Assembly: GCF_947503385.1 (NCBI RefSeq)
Contig: NZ_CANNDO010000002.1
Location: forward strand, 310,001 to 374,000
Length of the DNA stretch: 64,000 bases
From: an uncultured Tateyamaria sp.
Lineage (GTDB): Bacteria > Pseudomonadota > Alphaproteobacteria > Rhodobacterales > Rhodobacteraceae
Direction: 5' to 3'
This document shows positions 54,842 through 63,968 of this stretch, piece by piece. Under the pieces are notes generated by a model. It was not told the DNA's origin, did no database searches, and saw only the letters and a list, made by a program, of their open reading frames with translations. Both the position numbers and the translations under genes were made by a program. Position 1 is the stretch's first letter; every line of letters starts with the position of its first letter.

Positions 54842-55414
54842 TCAGGCCGCGCGCCGCCACTCGTCCAGTGCGGGGTTTGCGTCCGGCACCAGCGCCGCGA
54901 CGCTCAGTGTCACATCGGTGCCCGTGTCCGCGACCCCCGCGCTGTCGGCGCGCAGCGCGCGCAAGGCAGAGACGTTGGCCATTACCTGCGGCACATGTGC
55001 CATCGTCTGCACGATCTGGCGTTGAAACTGCTGCGATTTCACCTGATGCCGCGCGCCAAAGTAGAACGACACGATGACCCCCAGCAGCCACCACAGCGGC
55101 TCCGGCACCAGCGCGATGCCCTGCATCCGCTCCGCAAACCACAGCGGTTCAACCATCGCCGACACAAAAAGACCCAGCGTCCCAAGCGCCAGCGCCGGAC
55201 GCGGCAAGCGGTTCACCCCGTCCATGAAGCGGTCAAAGCCCCCCTGGCGCGCAACCTCGAACTCGCGGGCATAGGCCCGCATGGCCTCGCTCTGGATGTG
55301 GTGGCTGCGCTCTGACCCGGCCTCGGCATTCTCGCGGAACACTTCCACGGTGTCCTTGACCATATTGCGATTGCCGCCAAAGAGCAGCGCAAACACCCGT
55401 TCGATCATCCCCAT
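54842..55414 (-). CDS. GTA-type holin (three-TM holin family)
   Basis: A 190-residue protein from the ATG at 55414 (AGGA upstream); an ATG at 55408 would overlap the endolysin stop as ATGA and is also plausible. Pattern: amphipathic start (MIERVFALLFGGNRNMVKDTVEVF), EFEVARQGGFDRFMDGVNRLPRPALALGTLGLFVSAM (first hydrophobic segment), VPEPLWWLLGVIVSFYFGARHQVK (second), then a soluble tail. This is the organisation of holins that accompany endolysins of Rhodobacterales gene transfer agents. With the adjacent endolysin it would permeabilise the membrane to release particles. Confidence 0.82.
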   Translation of the reverse strand: MGMIERVFALLFGGNRNMVKDTVEVFRENAEAGSERSHHIQSEAMRAYAREFEVARQGGFDRFMDGVNRLPRPALALGTLGLFVSAMVEPLWFAERMQGIALVPEPLWWLLGVIVSFYFGARHQVKSQQFQRQIVQTMAHVPQVMANVSALRALRADSAGVADTGTDVTLSVAALVPDANPALDEWRRAA

Positions 55415-56019
55415 GTCGCAATCCTCGCCTGAAACTGTGCCGCGCTCATATGAAAGCGTGGCGCGATGAACTCTTCGGCTCTTTTGATCCAGCCGCCCTT
55501 GCCGCCTGCCCGTGTGCGGGCGTATTTGCGGCTCGCCGGACGACGGTCCGCAATGCGGAAATAGTAGTTGCGCCGGGCAATGCCGTAGGCATCCACTATG
55601 TGGCCCGGTGCTGCGTCCCACGCAGCATGGGCAGCACCGATGCTTTGCGGACCCAGTGCGCCATCCACGACACAAGGGTGCCCCATCTCGGTCAGCAGGC
55701 GTTGCAGGATCTTGATCGCGTTGCCACCTGCGTTGACATACATGTCAAACACCGTCGCGTGCAGCGCTTGCGGCAGTTCACCAATCCGTGGACGCTCAAA
55801 ATAGTGGTTGATGAAGATGTCGATGGCTTGCGCGCGGGACAATCGCTTGACGTCTGCCGCGTCAACATCTCCGTCCCGATCCAGATCAAGGCCCAGCCGA
55901 CGCATTGTGTGTATGGTGACACCGAAATTTGTGGCCCCACCCGGATCATCCGGATCGTCCACATACCCGCCTTCGCGGCGCACAATTTCGGTCGCAATTT
56001 CTTCAACGCATTGCATCAT
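55405..56019 (-). CDS. GTA-type endolysin (glycoside hydrolase 108 family)
   Basis: A peptidoglycan hydrolase of 204 residues. The GH108 signature with the catalytic Glu (E16) is REGGYVDDPDDPGGATNFGVT. A calcium-loop-like insert follows (DLDRDGDVDAADV at 46-57), then ERPRIGELPQALHATVFDMYVNAGGNAIKILQ, and a C-terminal peptidoglycan-binding part (VVDGALGPQSIGAAHAA...RRNYYFRIADRRPASRKYARTRAGGKGGWIKRAEEF). No signal peptide, so it needs the holin next door. AAGGGG precedes the ATG. A TTAA-N6-TTAAC site lies 47-61 bases upstream. It sits inside the ccm cluster. Confidence 0.87.
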   Translation of the reverse strand: MMQCVEEIATEIVRREGGYVDDPDDPGGATNFGVTIHTMRRLGLDLDRDGDVDAADVKRLSRAQAIDIFINHYFERPRIGELPQALHATVFDMYVNAGGNAIKILQRLLTEMGHPCVVDGALGPQSIGAAHAAWDAAPGHIVDAYGIARRNYYFRIADRRPASRKYARTRAGGKGGWIKRAEEFIAPRFHMSAAQFQARIATWG

Positions 56020-56065
56020 CGGCCCCTTCGCCTCGGTCGCAGAGGCAAGGGTGATGCAATGTTGG

Positions 56066-56080
56066 TTAACGGCGCTTAAC
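56066..56080. promoter_or_regulatory. CtrA-like half-site pair upstream of the endolysin
   Basis: TTAACGGCGCTTAAC: two TTAA(C) half-sites with a 6-base gap (consensus 7). CtrA controls GTA lysis in Rhodobacter, so position is meaningful although the spacing is one base off. Confidence 0.4.
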
Positions 56081-56091
56081 CCGAGCGCGCG

Positions 56092-56535
56092 CTAGCTCTT
56101 GGGTTCTTTGTAGACGCCCTGTTCCTTGAGCGCGTCCACAACCTCTGCCGGCATGTAGGTCTCGTCGTGTTTCGCAAGGATTTCAGTGGCTTCAAAGACA
56201 CCGTTCACATAACGACCTGTGCCGACCATACCCTCGTTTTCAGTAAACAGGTCGGGCAAAACGCCAGTGTAGACCACGGGCACCGTGGCGCCGCCATCTG
56301 TCACTTCGAATCGGATCGATTCGCCCTGCCCGCGCACAATCGACCCCTCGGCCACCAAACCGCCGATGCGGAACACCTCAGTCGGGCCGGGCGGTTCCGC
56401 GATGATCTGGCTGGGCGCGCGAAAGAAATTGATACCGTCTCGCATGGCATACCCGATCAGCGCGGTGGAGGCCGCCAACACGACAGCCGCCAAGGCGATG
56501 ATCTGAATACGTCTCTGTTTCTTCAGGCTTTTCAT
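56092..56535 (-). CDS. ccmE: cytochrome c-type biogenesis protein (heme chaperone) CcmE
   Basis: Periplasmic heme chaperone that holds heme covalently through a His before handing it to CcmF/H. It is 147 residues: an N-terminal anchor (about 9-29), an OB-fold domain (VFRIGGLVAEGSIVRGQGESIRFEVTDG..VPVVYTGVLPDLFTENEGMVGTGRYVNGVFEATEIL), and the heme-binding AKHDETYMP with H123 and Y127. It lies 7 bases after argC, probably in one transcript, and ends 73 bases before the endolysin. Confidence 0.96.
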   Translation of the reverse strand: MKSLKKQRRIQIIALAAVVLAASTALIGYAMRDGINFFRAPSQIIAEPPGPTEVFRIGGLVAEGSIVRGQGESIRFEVTDGGATVPVVYTGVLPDLFTENEGMVGTGRYVNGVFEATEILAKHDETYMPAEVVDALKEQGVYKEPKS

Positions 56536-56542
56536 GAACGCT

Positions 56543-57571
56543 CTATGGGAACAGCGGGGCCATCATCAGCCCCTCGGTCTCTTCAATACCTAACATCAGG
56601 TTGGCGTTTTGCAACGCTTGGCCCGATGAACCCTTTGTCAGATTGTCAAGCGATGCCACGACAATGGCCCGCCCCGGTAACCTGTCTGCGGCGACCCCGA
56701 TATGGCAAAAGTTCGAACCGCGCGTGTGGCGCGTGCTGGGCGCTTCGCCAAATGGCAGCACTTCGATGAACACCTCTTCGGCATAAGCCGACGCAAGCGT
56801 CTCATGGATCTGCTGCGCATCCCCTTTGACATAGGCGGTGCCGAGGATTCCGCGATTAGCGGGGACGAGGTGCGGCTGAAACTGGATGCGCACGTCCCGT
56901 CCCGCGACCTTGGAAAACTCCTGATCGAATTCCCCCTGATGCCGGTGTGTGCTGCCAAGCGCGTAGGCATGATAGCCCTCGCTCAACTCTGCATGGAGCA
57001 GGTTTTCCTTGAGCGCCCGGCCCGCACCTGAAACGGCGGCCTTGAGGTCCAGAATGATCTCGTCGAGATCAATCACACCTGCCGCAATCAGGGGCCGCAG
57101 CGCAAACTGACCGGTGGCCGCGTTACAACCGGTCCCGGCGACCAGCCGGGCCGCCGCAATCTGTTCGCGGTAGAATTCAGTCAGGCCGTATACTGCCTCT
57201 TTCTGCATCTCGACCGCGCTGTGTGGATTGCCGTACCACTTTTGATATTGCGCCGGGTCCTCCAGCCGGAAATCCGCACTCAGGTCCACGATCCGGAGAT
57301 CACGCGGCAAGCCCGAGATCACCTCTTGGCTGGTCTTGTGTGGCAGCGCACAAAACGCGAGATCAATGCCGGACCAGTCGATCTGGTCAAAGCTCACCAT
57401 CGGGGGCACATCCAGATGACGCAGGTGTGGGTAGACCTGCGCCAAGGTCTGTCCCGCTTTGGAAAAGGCTCCCAAAGCCTTGATTTCAATTGAGGAATGC
57501 CCAGCGATCAATCGGATCAGTTCTGCCCCGGTATAGCCGGAGGCGCCAAGAACGGCGATGGAATATGTCAT
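56543..57571 (-). CDS. argC: N-acetyl-gamma-glutamyl-phosphate reductase
   Basis: NADPH-dependent third step of arginine synthesis. The 342 residues begin with the dinucleotide fold [23 protein letters not shown]. The catalytic C149 is in [16 protein letters not shown], the His-bearing segment is [20 protein letters not shown], and the end has [42 protein letters not shown], all typical of ArgC. It is 29 bases downstream of murI on the same strand and directly upstream of ccmE. Confidence 0.96.
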   Translation of the reverse strand: MTYSIAVLGASGYTGAELIRLIAGHSSIEIKALGAFSKAGQTLAQVYPHLRHLDVPPMVSFDQIDWSGIDLAFCALPHKTSQEVISGLPRDLRIVDLSADFRLEDPAQYQKWYGNPHSAVEMQKEAVYGLTEFYREQIAAARLVAGTGCNAATGQFALRPLIAAGVIDLDEIILDLKAAVSGAGRALKENLLHAELSEGYHAYALGSTHRHQGEFDQEFSKVAGRDVRIQFQPHLVPANRGILGTAYVKGDAQQIHETLASAYAEEVFIEVLPFGEAPSTRHTRGSNFCHIGVAADRLPGRAIVVASLDNLTKGSSGQALQNANLMLGIEETEGLMMAPLFP

Positions 57572-57600
57572 GTGTCTACGTCTCGGAAATAGGTGTCAGA

Positions 57601-58410
57601 TCAGGCGGCAGAAAACGTGATCTGTCGTCGCAAGAACTGCGTGGCGTGCTGGCTGACTTTGGCCGGGTCGCCCGTGGTCAGGTAGGCGGTTGTACCGCTG
57701 CCCATCTTGTCCGGGTGCCGGTCGAGGTAGTCGGCAAGGCTTTCGCCGACGAGCCCGGCTTGCGAAAACACTTTCACATCCGCGCCAAGCGCATCCTGAA
57801 AAACGTCCTGCATCAGCGGGTAATGCGTGCAACCCAAAATGGCGGCCTGTGGCTCGGGCATCTTACGTTTGAGCGCGTCCACATGCGACCGCACCAGCGC
57901 GTCGGCTAGGATCATGTCGCCATCTTCGATCGCGTCCACCACGCCGCCACAGGCCTGCGCCTCCACATCGACGCCAATGGCGCGAAAGGCCAGTTCGCGC
58001 TGGAACGCGCGGCTCGCCACGGTTGCGGGAGTTGCAAAGAGCGCAACATGTTTCGTGGCCACTTCACGCGGGGGCGAATTGTCGCCCCATTGCCGTTCGG
58101 TCAGCGCCTCGATCAGTGGGACAAACACGCCAAGCACCCGTTTGTCGGACGGAATCCACCCCTCTTGCATCCGGCGCAGGGCGGCCGCCGACGCGGTGTT
58201 GCACGCAAGGATCACCAGATCACAGCCCGCATCGAACAGCCGCTGAACCGCCGCACAGGTCAGGTCATAGATGTTGTCCGCCGTCCGAACGCCATAAGGC
58301 GCATTGGCACTGTCCGCGAGGTAGATGAACTCCACTTCGGGCAACCGCTTTTGCGCGGCGTCCAGAACGGTCAACCCGCCCAGACCGGAATCAAAAATGC
58401 CAACAGCCAT
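57601..58410 (-). CDS. murI: glutamate racemase
   Basis: Makes D-glutamate for peptidoglycan. The 269 residues include [21 protein letters not shown] (FDSG at 6-9), [15 protein letters not shown], the first catalytic Cys C70 in [15 protein letters not shown], and the second in [17 protein letters not shown]. All active-site residues are present. The gene is 8 bases downstream of the acyltransferase gene and upstream of argC, in a run of same-strand housekeeping genes. Confidence 0.95.
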   Translation of the reverse strand: MAVGIFDSGLGGLTVLDAAQKRLPEVEFIYLADSANAPYGVRTADNIYDLTCAAVQRLFDAGCDLVILACNTASAAALRRMQEGWIPSDKRVLGVFVPLIEALTERQWGDNSPPREVATKHVALFATPATVASRAFQRELAFRAIGVDVEAQACGGVVDAIEDGDMILADALVRSHVDALKRKMPEPQAAILGCTHYPLMQDVFQDALGADVKVFSQAGLVGESLADYLDRHPDKMGSGTTAYLTTGDPAKVSQHATQFLRRQITFSAA

Positions 58411-58418
58411 GATGCGCC

Positions 58419-59300
58419 TTACGTGCGATGCCGTTCTTCGAATTCGTAGCCCAGATCAAACAGTTTCACCGGGTTCGGGTTCAGCTCATACGTGGCTTTG
58501 CGCAAGAACTCCATCATCTGTTTGGGGTCCCGCGCCATTGGGTCCAGAACATCCCGCCCAATCGGTTCGCCCACGACAACGCGCACCGGTGTGTCGACGC
58601 GTTTTTTGAACTCCTTGATCAGCAGGCCAAGTCGCAATGTGTTCGACAGGTGGCTTGCGATCTGGAACAGACGGCTCGTGTGCCCGTCAAAATACAAGGG
58701 CACCACGGTCGCGTCGGATTTCGCAACCATACGCGCCGTAAAGCCTCGCCAACCCGGATCCATTGGCCGGGAAAACGGTTTTGCCGCTGTGCTGACCGTG
58801 CCACCGGGAAAGATGCCAATGGCCCCGCCTGCGCCCAGATAACGCAGTGCCTCCTTGCGGGTGGCGATGTTCATCGCCATTGCCTCGCGATTGTCGTCAA
58901 AGCTGATCGGCAGCAGGACACGGTTCAGTTCTTCGGCCTTTTTGAAGACCGAGTTGGCCATGATGCGAAAATCGCCGCGCACCGTGGACAGGATATGGCC
59001 CATCATCAGGCCATCAAGGATGCCGTAGGGGTGATTTGCAATCAGGATCAATGGCTTGTCCTGAGGAATATTCGAAAGATTTCCGCCGATCACATCAAGG
59101 CTGAGGCCATAGCGTTCGACCATGACGGCCCAGAAGTCCCGCCCCGCCGCCACTTCATGTTCGTAGCCTTCGGCGCGCTTGATAAGGCGCAAGCGACCTG
59201 TGGTGTTCTCCAGAATGCGGATCACGGCACGCCCGCCCTTGGTCTCTGCCGAATGGGCATAGGAGATTTCGCGGGCAATCTGGCGTTTGCGGTTTGGCAT
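58419..59300 (-). CDS. lysophospholipid acyltransferase family protein (OlsA/hemolysin-like)
   Basis: An acyltransferase of 293 residues from the ATG at 59300, with GGGGACC upstream. The catalytic block is NHPYGILDG, where His90 and Asp96 are five residues apart (HX5D, as in OlsA/hemolysin-like enzymes, versus HX4D of PlsC). The second block is [10 protein letters not shown] with the Glu replaced by Gly-Thr, and a basic pair lies in [20 protein letters not shown]. The likely role is acylation of a lyso-lipid such as ornithine or glycerol lipid; the substrate is not provable here. Single-copy between IOR and murI. Confidence 0.84.
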   Translation of the reverse strand: MPNRKRQIAREISYAHSAETKGGRAVIRILENTTGRLRLIKRAEGYEHEVAAGRDFWAVMVERYGLSLDVIGGNLSNIPQDKPLILIANHPYGILDGLMMGHILSTVRGDFRIMANSVFKKAEELNRVLLPISFDDNREAMAMNIATRKEALRYLGAGGAIGIFPGGTVSTAAKPFSRPMDPGWRGFTARMVAKSDATVVPLYFDGHTSRLFQIASHLSNTLRLGLLIKEFKKRVDTPVRVVVGEPIGRDVLDPMARDPKQMMEFLRKATYELNPNPVKLFDLGYEFEERHRT

Positions 59301-59389
59301 TGGGTCCCCGAAAGCATGACGGCGGTTGCGCACGTATGTAAGCCGCCGGCGCGATCCTGCCTAGCCTTTGTAATGGATATGCGACGCCA

Positions 59390-62300
59390 TCACTCAGCCG
59401 CCTGTGCCTGATGCGGTCCACCGGCCCGAATAACCGCCAGCAACTCTTCGCGCCGTTTGGCGGCCTTTGCTTCGTTCTGGGCCTTGACCGGGCCGAACCC
59501 GCGGATGTGCAGCGGCAATTCGGCCAAGGCAACAATCGCGTCGCGTGTGTCCGGTGTCAGCGCTGGCAAAACGGTACGCATGTCGGCTTCGTATTGCTTG
59601 ATCAGCGCACGCTCCATCCTGCGCTCCTCGGTCCGGCCAAAGGGGTCAAGCGGCGTGCCGCGCAGCGATTTCAGCCGCGCCAGCAGGCGGAAGTTACGCA
59701 TCATGCCGGGCCCGTATTCCTTTTTCAACGGACGCCCGTCCGGGCCCATTTTTGACAGCATGGGCGGAGCGAGGTGGAATTTCATCGTAAAATCCCCCTC
59801 AAACGTCTCGCGCGCCTTGGCTTCGGTGTCCAGATGAAGGCGGGCCACCTCGTATTCGTCCTTGTAGGCCAGCAGTTTGTGATACCCCTTGGCCAACGCT
59901 TCGCGCAGGCCCGCATCCTCGATCGCGTCCACCATCTTGCGGTAGCGTTTGGCGAGGCGCTTGGACTGGTATTTGCTCAGGTGATCGGCGCGGAAGGCTA
60001 TCTTGTCCTCAAGCGATTTGGGCATCTGAACCACTTTGGGAGTCGCGATTTGGGCCGCCTCTTGGGGGTGCAGCACGGCCCAGCGTCCAATGTCAAAAGC
60101 CCGCAGGTTCTTGTCGACCGCGGCGCCGTTTAACTCAATCGCCGCGCGGATCGCCTCAAGGCTCAGCGGCATCAGCCCGCGCTGCCACGCCGCGCCAAAG
60201 ACCATCATGTTGGAAAAGATGCTGTCGCCCATGGTCGCGCGCGCGAGGTCCGAGGCGTCGAACATATCGAGCCGCTCGCGCATCCGCGCCTCAAGCGCGA
60301 GGGCAAGCCGGTCCGTGGGCAGGCTGAATTCCGTGTCGCGGGTAAAATCACCGGTGATGATCTCGTGGCTGTTGACCACGGCGCCAGTGCGGCCCGTGCT
60401 GGTCAGGCCCAGCGTTTTGGACCCCGCGCTGACCACCAGATCACCGCCAATCAGCGCGTCCGCCTCACCGGTGGCCACGCGGATGGCGCTGATGTCTTCG
60501 GGCCTTTCAGCAAGGCGGCAATGGATGTGCACCGCGCCGCCCTTTTGGGCGAGGCCCGCCATCTCCATCAGCCCGGCACCCTTGCCGTCGATATGCGCGG
60601 CCTGTGCCATCACGGCCCCGATGGTAACCACACCCGTGCCGCCAACTCCGGTGACCACAACGTTCCACGTGCCGTCGATCTGCGGCAGGTCCGGTTCCGG
60701 CAGGTCCGGCAAGTCGAGCGTCGCGGTTGCGGCCCTTTTTACTTGCGCCCCTTCGAGGGTCACGAAGCTGGGGCAGAACCCCTTGAGGCAGGAAAAATCC
60801 TTGTTGCAGCTTGACTGGTCAATCGCCCGCTTGCGGCCAAGTTCCGTCTCCACCGGCGTGATGGAGATACAGTTCGACTGCACTCCGCAATCCCCGCAGC
60901 CCTCGCAGACATCCGTGTTGATGAACACGCGGCGGTCCGGGTCTGGGAACGTGCCGCGTTTGCGGCGGCGGCGTTTTTCGGCTGCACAGGTCTGGATATA
61001 GACGATAACCGACACGCCTGTCGTTTTGGCGAATTTTTCCTGCACGGTCTGCAAGTTGGCGCGTTCCTGCACCTCGACATCCTTGGGGAAGCGGTCAAAA
61101 TCCACGTCTTCCTTGTCGTCATAGACCACGGCCACGTGGTCGCAGCCCATGGCGCGCACCTCGTTGACGATGCGGTAGGGGCTGAGGTCGCCGTCATTTC
61201 CCTGCCCGCCCGTCATGGCGACGGCATCATTGTAGAGGATCTTGTAGGTGATGTTCGTGCCCGCCGCCAAAGCGGCACGGATGGCCTGAACACCCGAATG
61301 GTTATAGGTCCCGTCGCCGAGGTTCTGGAACACGTGGTCGCGCTTGGAAAACGGCGCCTCGCCGATCCAGTTGGCCCCTTCGGCACCCATATGGGTGTAA
61401 CCGGTGGTTTCGCGGTCCATCCATTGCACCATGTAGTGACAGCCGATGCCCGCATAGGCGCGGCTGCCCTCGGGCACCTTGGTGGACGAGTTGTGCGGAC
61501 AGCCCGAGCAGAAATAGGGGATGCGTGCCGCGATCTCTTCGGCGTTGTCGGACCGGCGGGCTGCGTCCAGCGTTGCCAGTCCGCCCGTGATGCCGTCCGT
61601 CTCGCGGCCCTCTTCGATCAGGATTTCACCCAGCTTGGTCGCGATGTGCACCGGATCAAGCGCACCACGTGTCGGAAACAGTTCTTCGCCTTGCGCGCCT
61701 TTGCGCCAGCCATAGACGCGGCGCCCCCGGCGGTCGTCAAAAATCGCCTCTTTGATCTGCACCTCGATCAGCTTGCGCTTTTCCTCGACGACGACAATCA
61801 GGTCGAGCCCTTCGGCCCAATCGTGAAAGCCGCGCATGTCGAGCGGAAAGGTCTGCCCGACCTTATAGGTCGTGATGCCCAGCCGTTCTGCTTCGGCCTC
61901 ATCAATGTTCAGCAGGCTCAGCGCATGGACAAGGTCCAGCCAGTTCTTGCCCGCCGCGACAAAGCCAATCTTGGCCCCGGGTTTGCCCCAGACACGCTTG
62001 TCCATCTTGTTGACGTGGGAAAACGCCTCTGCCGCGAAGCGTTTATAGTCGATCATCCGCGCCTCTTGCGCGGTCGGGTCATCCACCAGCCGAATGTTCA
62101 ACCCGCCCTCGGGCATGTCAAAATCTGGCTGCACAAAGGACAAGCGGTGCGGATTGCCATCCACGACGGACGTCGCCTCGACCGTGTCTTTCATCGTCTT
62201 GAGGCCGACCCAAAGGCCGGAAAAGCGGCTGAGCTGCCAGGCATAGAGGCCATAATCCATGATCTCCTGCACACCGGCGGGCGACACAACCGGCATATAG

Positions 62301-62797
62301 GCGTCGATCAGCGCCCATTCAGACTGGTGCAAAACGGTCGAGCTTTCGCCAGTGTGATCGTCCCCCATGGCCACCACGACGCCGCCATGTTTCGACGTGC
62401 CCGCCATATTCGCGTGCTTGAACGCATCGCCGGACCTGTCCACGCCCGGCCCCTTGCCGTACCAGAGGCCAAAGACGCCATCATGGGTCCCCTCGCCCCG
62501 CAATTCTGCCTGTTGCGATCCCCAGAGCGCGGTTGCGGCAAGGTCTTCGTTCAGACCGGGTTGGAAGGTAATGTCATATTCTGCAAGCGGTTTCAGCGCC
62601 CGCGTCATCTGCATATCCACCGCGCCCAGCGGTGAGCCGCGGTAGCCGGTCACGTAGCCCGCGGTGTTCAGCCCCGCAGCGGTATCGCGCGCCTTTTGCA
62701 TCAACATCAGCCGTACCAAGGCCTGCGTGCCGTTCAGGAGCACCGGGCTTTTGTCCAGATCATATCGGTCGTTGAGCGTGATCTTCTGCGTTGTCAT
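59390..62797 (-). CDS. indolepyruvate ferredoxin oxidoreductase (fused alpha-beta)
   Basis: A large 1,135-residue enzyme of the 2-oxoacid:ferredoxin oxidoreductase family, which decarboxylates aryl- or branched-chain 2-oxoacids to acyl-CoA. The N-terminal domain starts LNDRYDLDKSPVLLNGTQALVRLMLMQK. The TPP-binding region has YFCSGCPHNSSTKVPEGSRAYAGIGCHYM and GGQGNDGDLSPYRIV. A bacterial ferredoxin-like Cys cluster is at about 630-690 (CEGCGDCGVQSNCIS, then CNKDFSCLKGFCPSF). The gamma-type domain follows (VVTGVGGTGVVTIGAVMAQAAHIDGKGAGLMEMAGLAQKGG). The fused single-chain form is usual in proteobacteria. A near-palindromic operator candidate lies about 50 bases upstream. Confidence 0.93.
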   Translation of the reverse strand: MTTQKITLNDRYDLDKSPVLLNGTQALVRLMLMQKARDTAAGLNTAGYVTGYRGSPLGAVDMQMTRALKPLAEYDITFQPGLNEDLAATALWGSQQAELRGEGTHDGVFGLWYGKGPGVDRSGDAFKHANMAGTSKHGGVVVAMGDDHTGESSTVLHQSEWALIDAYMPVVSPAGVQEIMDYGLYAWQLSRFSGLWVGLKTMKDTVEATSVVDGNPHRLSFVQPDFDMPEGGLNIRLVDDPTAQEARMIDYKRFAAEAFSHVNKMDKRVWGKPGAKIGFVAAGKNWLDLVHALSLLNIDEAEAERLGITTYKVGQTFPLDMRGFHDWAEGLDLIVVVEEKRKLIEVQIKEAIFDDRRGRRVYGWRKGAQGEELFPTRGALDPVHIATKLGEILIEEGRETDGITGGLATLDAARRSDNAEEIAARIPYFCSGCPHNSSTKVPEGSRAYAGIGCHYMVQWMDRETTGYTHMGAEGANWIGEAPFSKRDHVFQNLGDGTYNHSGVQAIRAALAAGTNITYKILYNDAVAMTGGQGNDGDLSPYRIVNEVRAMGCDHVAVVYDDKEDVDFDRFPKDVEVQERANLQTVQEKFAKTTGVSVIVYIQTCAAEKRRRRKRGTFPDPDRRVFINTDVCEGCGDCGVQSNCISITPVETELGRKRAIDQSSCNKDFSCLKGFCPSFVTLEGAQVKRAATATLDLPDLPEPDLPQIDGTWNVVVTGVGGTGVVTIGAVMAQAAHIDGKGAGLMEMAGLAQKGGAVHIHCRLAERPEDISAIRVATGEADALIGGDLVVSAGSKTLGLTSTGRTGAVVNSHEIITGDFTRDTEFSLPTDRLALALEARMRERLDMFDASDLARATMGDSIFSNMMVFGAAWQRGLMPLSLEAIRAAIELNGAAVDKNLRAFDIGRWAVLHPQEAAQIATPKVVQMPKSLEDKIAFRADHLSKYQSKRLAKRYRKMVDAIEDAGLREALAKGYHKLLAYKDEYEVARLHLDTEAKARETFEGDFTMKFHLAPPMLSKMGPDGRPLKKEYGPGMMRNFRLLARLKSLRGTPLDPFGRTEERRMERALIKQYEADMRTVLPALTPDTRDAIVALAELPLHIRGFGPVKAQNEAKAAKRREELLAVIRAGGPHQAQAAE

Positions 62798-62847
62798 CTC
62801 TTGGCCTCCCTGCCGCGATCAGTGTTGCACAGATTTGATCTGATATT

Positions 62848-62866
62848 AGGTCACAATTACTGACCT
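62848..62866. promoter_or_regulatory. inverted repeat AGGTCA-N7-TGACCT, candidate operator
   Basis: A perfect 6-bp inverted repeat (AGGTCA, spacer CAATTAC, TGACCT) lies 51-69 bases upstream of the IOR start and about 150 bases upstream of the divergent gene at 63018. Symmetry and position suit a dimeric repressor or activator of the oxidoreductase. The regulator is not identified. Confidence 0.5.
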
Positions 62867-63017
62867 TACAAAGCAATTTTTCGTCACGTCGCTCAAAGCC
62901 CATCGGGCCGGTCAGGAAAACCATACCCACGTACCGCCGAATAGACCGCCCGGACGCCGGGTTACCCTTGTGAACCTTGCTTCACGATCCAGCCGCCCAG
63001 CCCGGAGACACAAACAG

Positions 63018-63878
63018 ATGCCAGATACGGACCCCAAAGAAACGACAAACACAGACGCAGGCACGGATGTCTTTGACGAAATGTTTGCGGACGATCCGGA
63101 TTTCGCGGCGCAGCTAAAGGCGGTGGAAACAGATCGCGACAAGTTCCAGTTGAACCTGCTCAAGAATAAGCGCGACAAAATCGCGGAGAAGCTCGTGCAG
63201 ACGGTCTATTACTCGAAAAGCATCTTCAGCAAAGAGTTCGAGAACGATTGGCTGATCCCGTCCAATGGCGGCGTCATGACCAAAACCTCATGCTTCAGCA
63301 AGCCAAAGGCGCCGGGTCAATGGTACAAGGTCGATTTGGCCAAGTACGGATACCCCGGCTCTGTGCAGGGCTGGAAGATGCATGTGGGCTGCCACCCCCT
63401 TGATCTGATCGCGTTTTTCTCAACCCTTGCGCCGGTGTTGAACCAGCACAAAATCATGCACAAATTTCACAGCTTTGCGACCCAGTACGGACATGAAGTT
63501 GGGCACAACGTCGCTTATGAACAAGGCGAGGGCAAAACCTGCGTGATCTATCCGGACAACCCGCAACACCTGGTGCGCATTGTCAATCTGGTCGAGGCCG
63601 AGATCATCCGGGCCAACGCAAAATACATGGCCGACACATCAGGAAAGGTCGGACCAGCGTTCCGGCCCTATCCCGGCGGCGTGCCCGGCACCATGAACGT
63701 GGGGCGCACCGGATTTATCGGTGTACGGTACGGGGGCTTCGTCGGCCCTCTGGCGGATCAAAGCAAGCTGTACAATGTCCGCACTCTTGAGGTCAAAGAC
63801 GACCCGCGCGGATTAATGCCTTATCCCGACTTCATCACAACCGTCCCGACCGAAATTCAGCACATCAAGGCGCGCTAG
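63018..63878 (+). CDS. stand-alone protein resembling the LanKC/HopA1-type phospho-Ser/Thr lyase domain
   Basis: A 286-residue protein from the ATG at 63018, with GGAGA upstream. The segment SVQGWKMHVGCHPLDLIAFFSTLAPVLNQHKIMHKFHSF (114-152) has the KxH pair (K120, H122) and following helix of the lyase domain that starts class III/IV lanthipeptide synthetases. GKTCVIYPDNPQHLVRIVNLV (172-192) and VRYGGF (236-241) match later landmarks (K173, R237, Y238). The first 30 residues are acidic and probably flexible. No kinase or cyclase domain and no precursor peptide are adjacent. It may act with other genes or be a divergent effector-like phospholyase. The identification is from remembered motifs and unverified. 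Confidence 0.6.
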   Translation: MPDTDPKETTNTDAGTDVFDEMFADDPDFAAQLKAVETDRDKFQLNLLKNKRDKIAEKLVQTVYYSKSIFSKEFENDWLIPSNGGVMTKTSCFSKPKAPGQWYKVDLAKYGYPGSVQGWKMHVGCHPLDLIAFFSTLAPVLNQHKIMHKFHSFATQYGHEVGHNVAYEQGEGKTCVIYPDNPQHLVRIVNLVEAEIIRANAKYMADTSGKVGPAFRPYPGGVPGTMNVGRTGFIGVRYGGFVGPLADQSKLYNVRTLEVKDDPRGLMPYPDFITTVPTEIQHIKAR

Positions 63879-63968
63879 GTCTGGTGTACCGCGGCTTTCG
63901 CTGCATTTTTGGCCGTCCGAAGGTCGATCCCGGTTGAGACGCGCGCCCATTCGCGTAATGTGCGCGCG

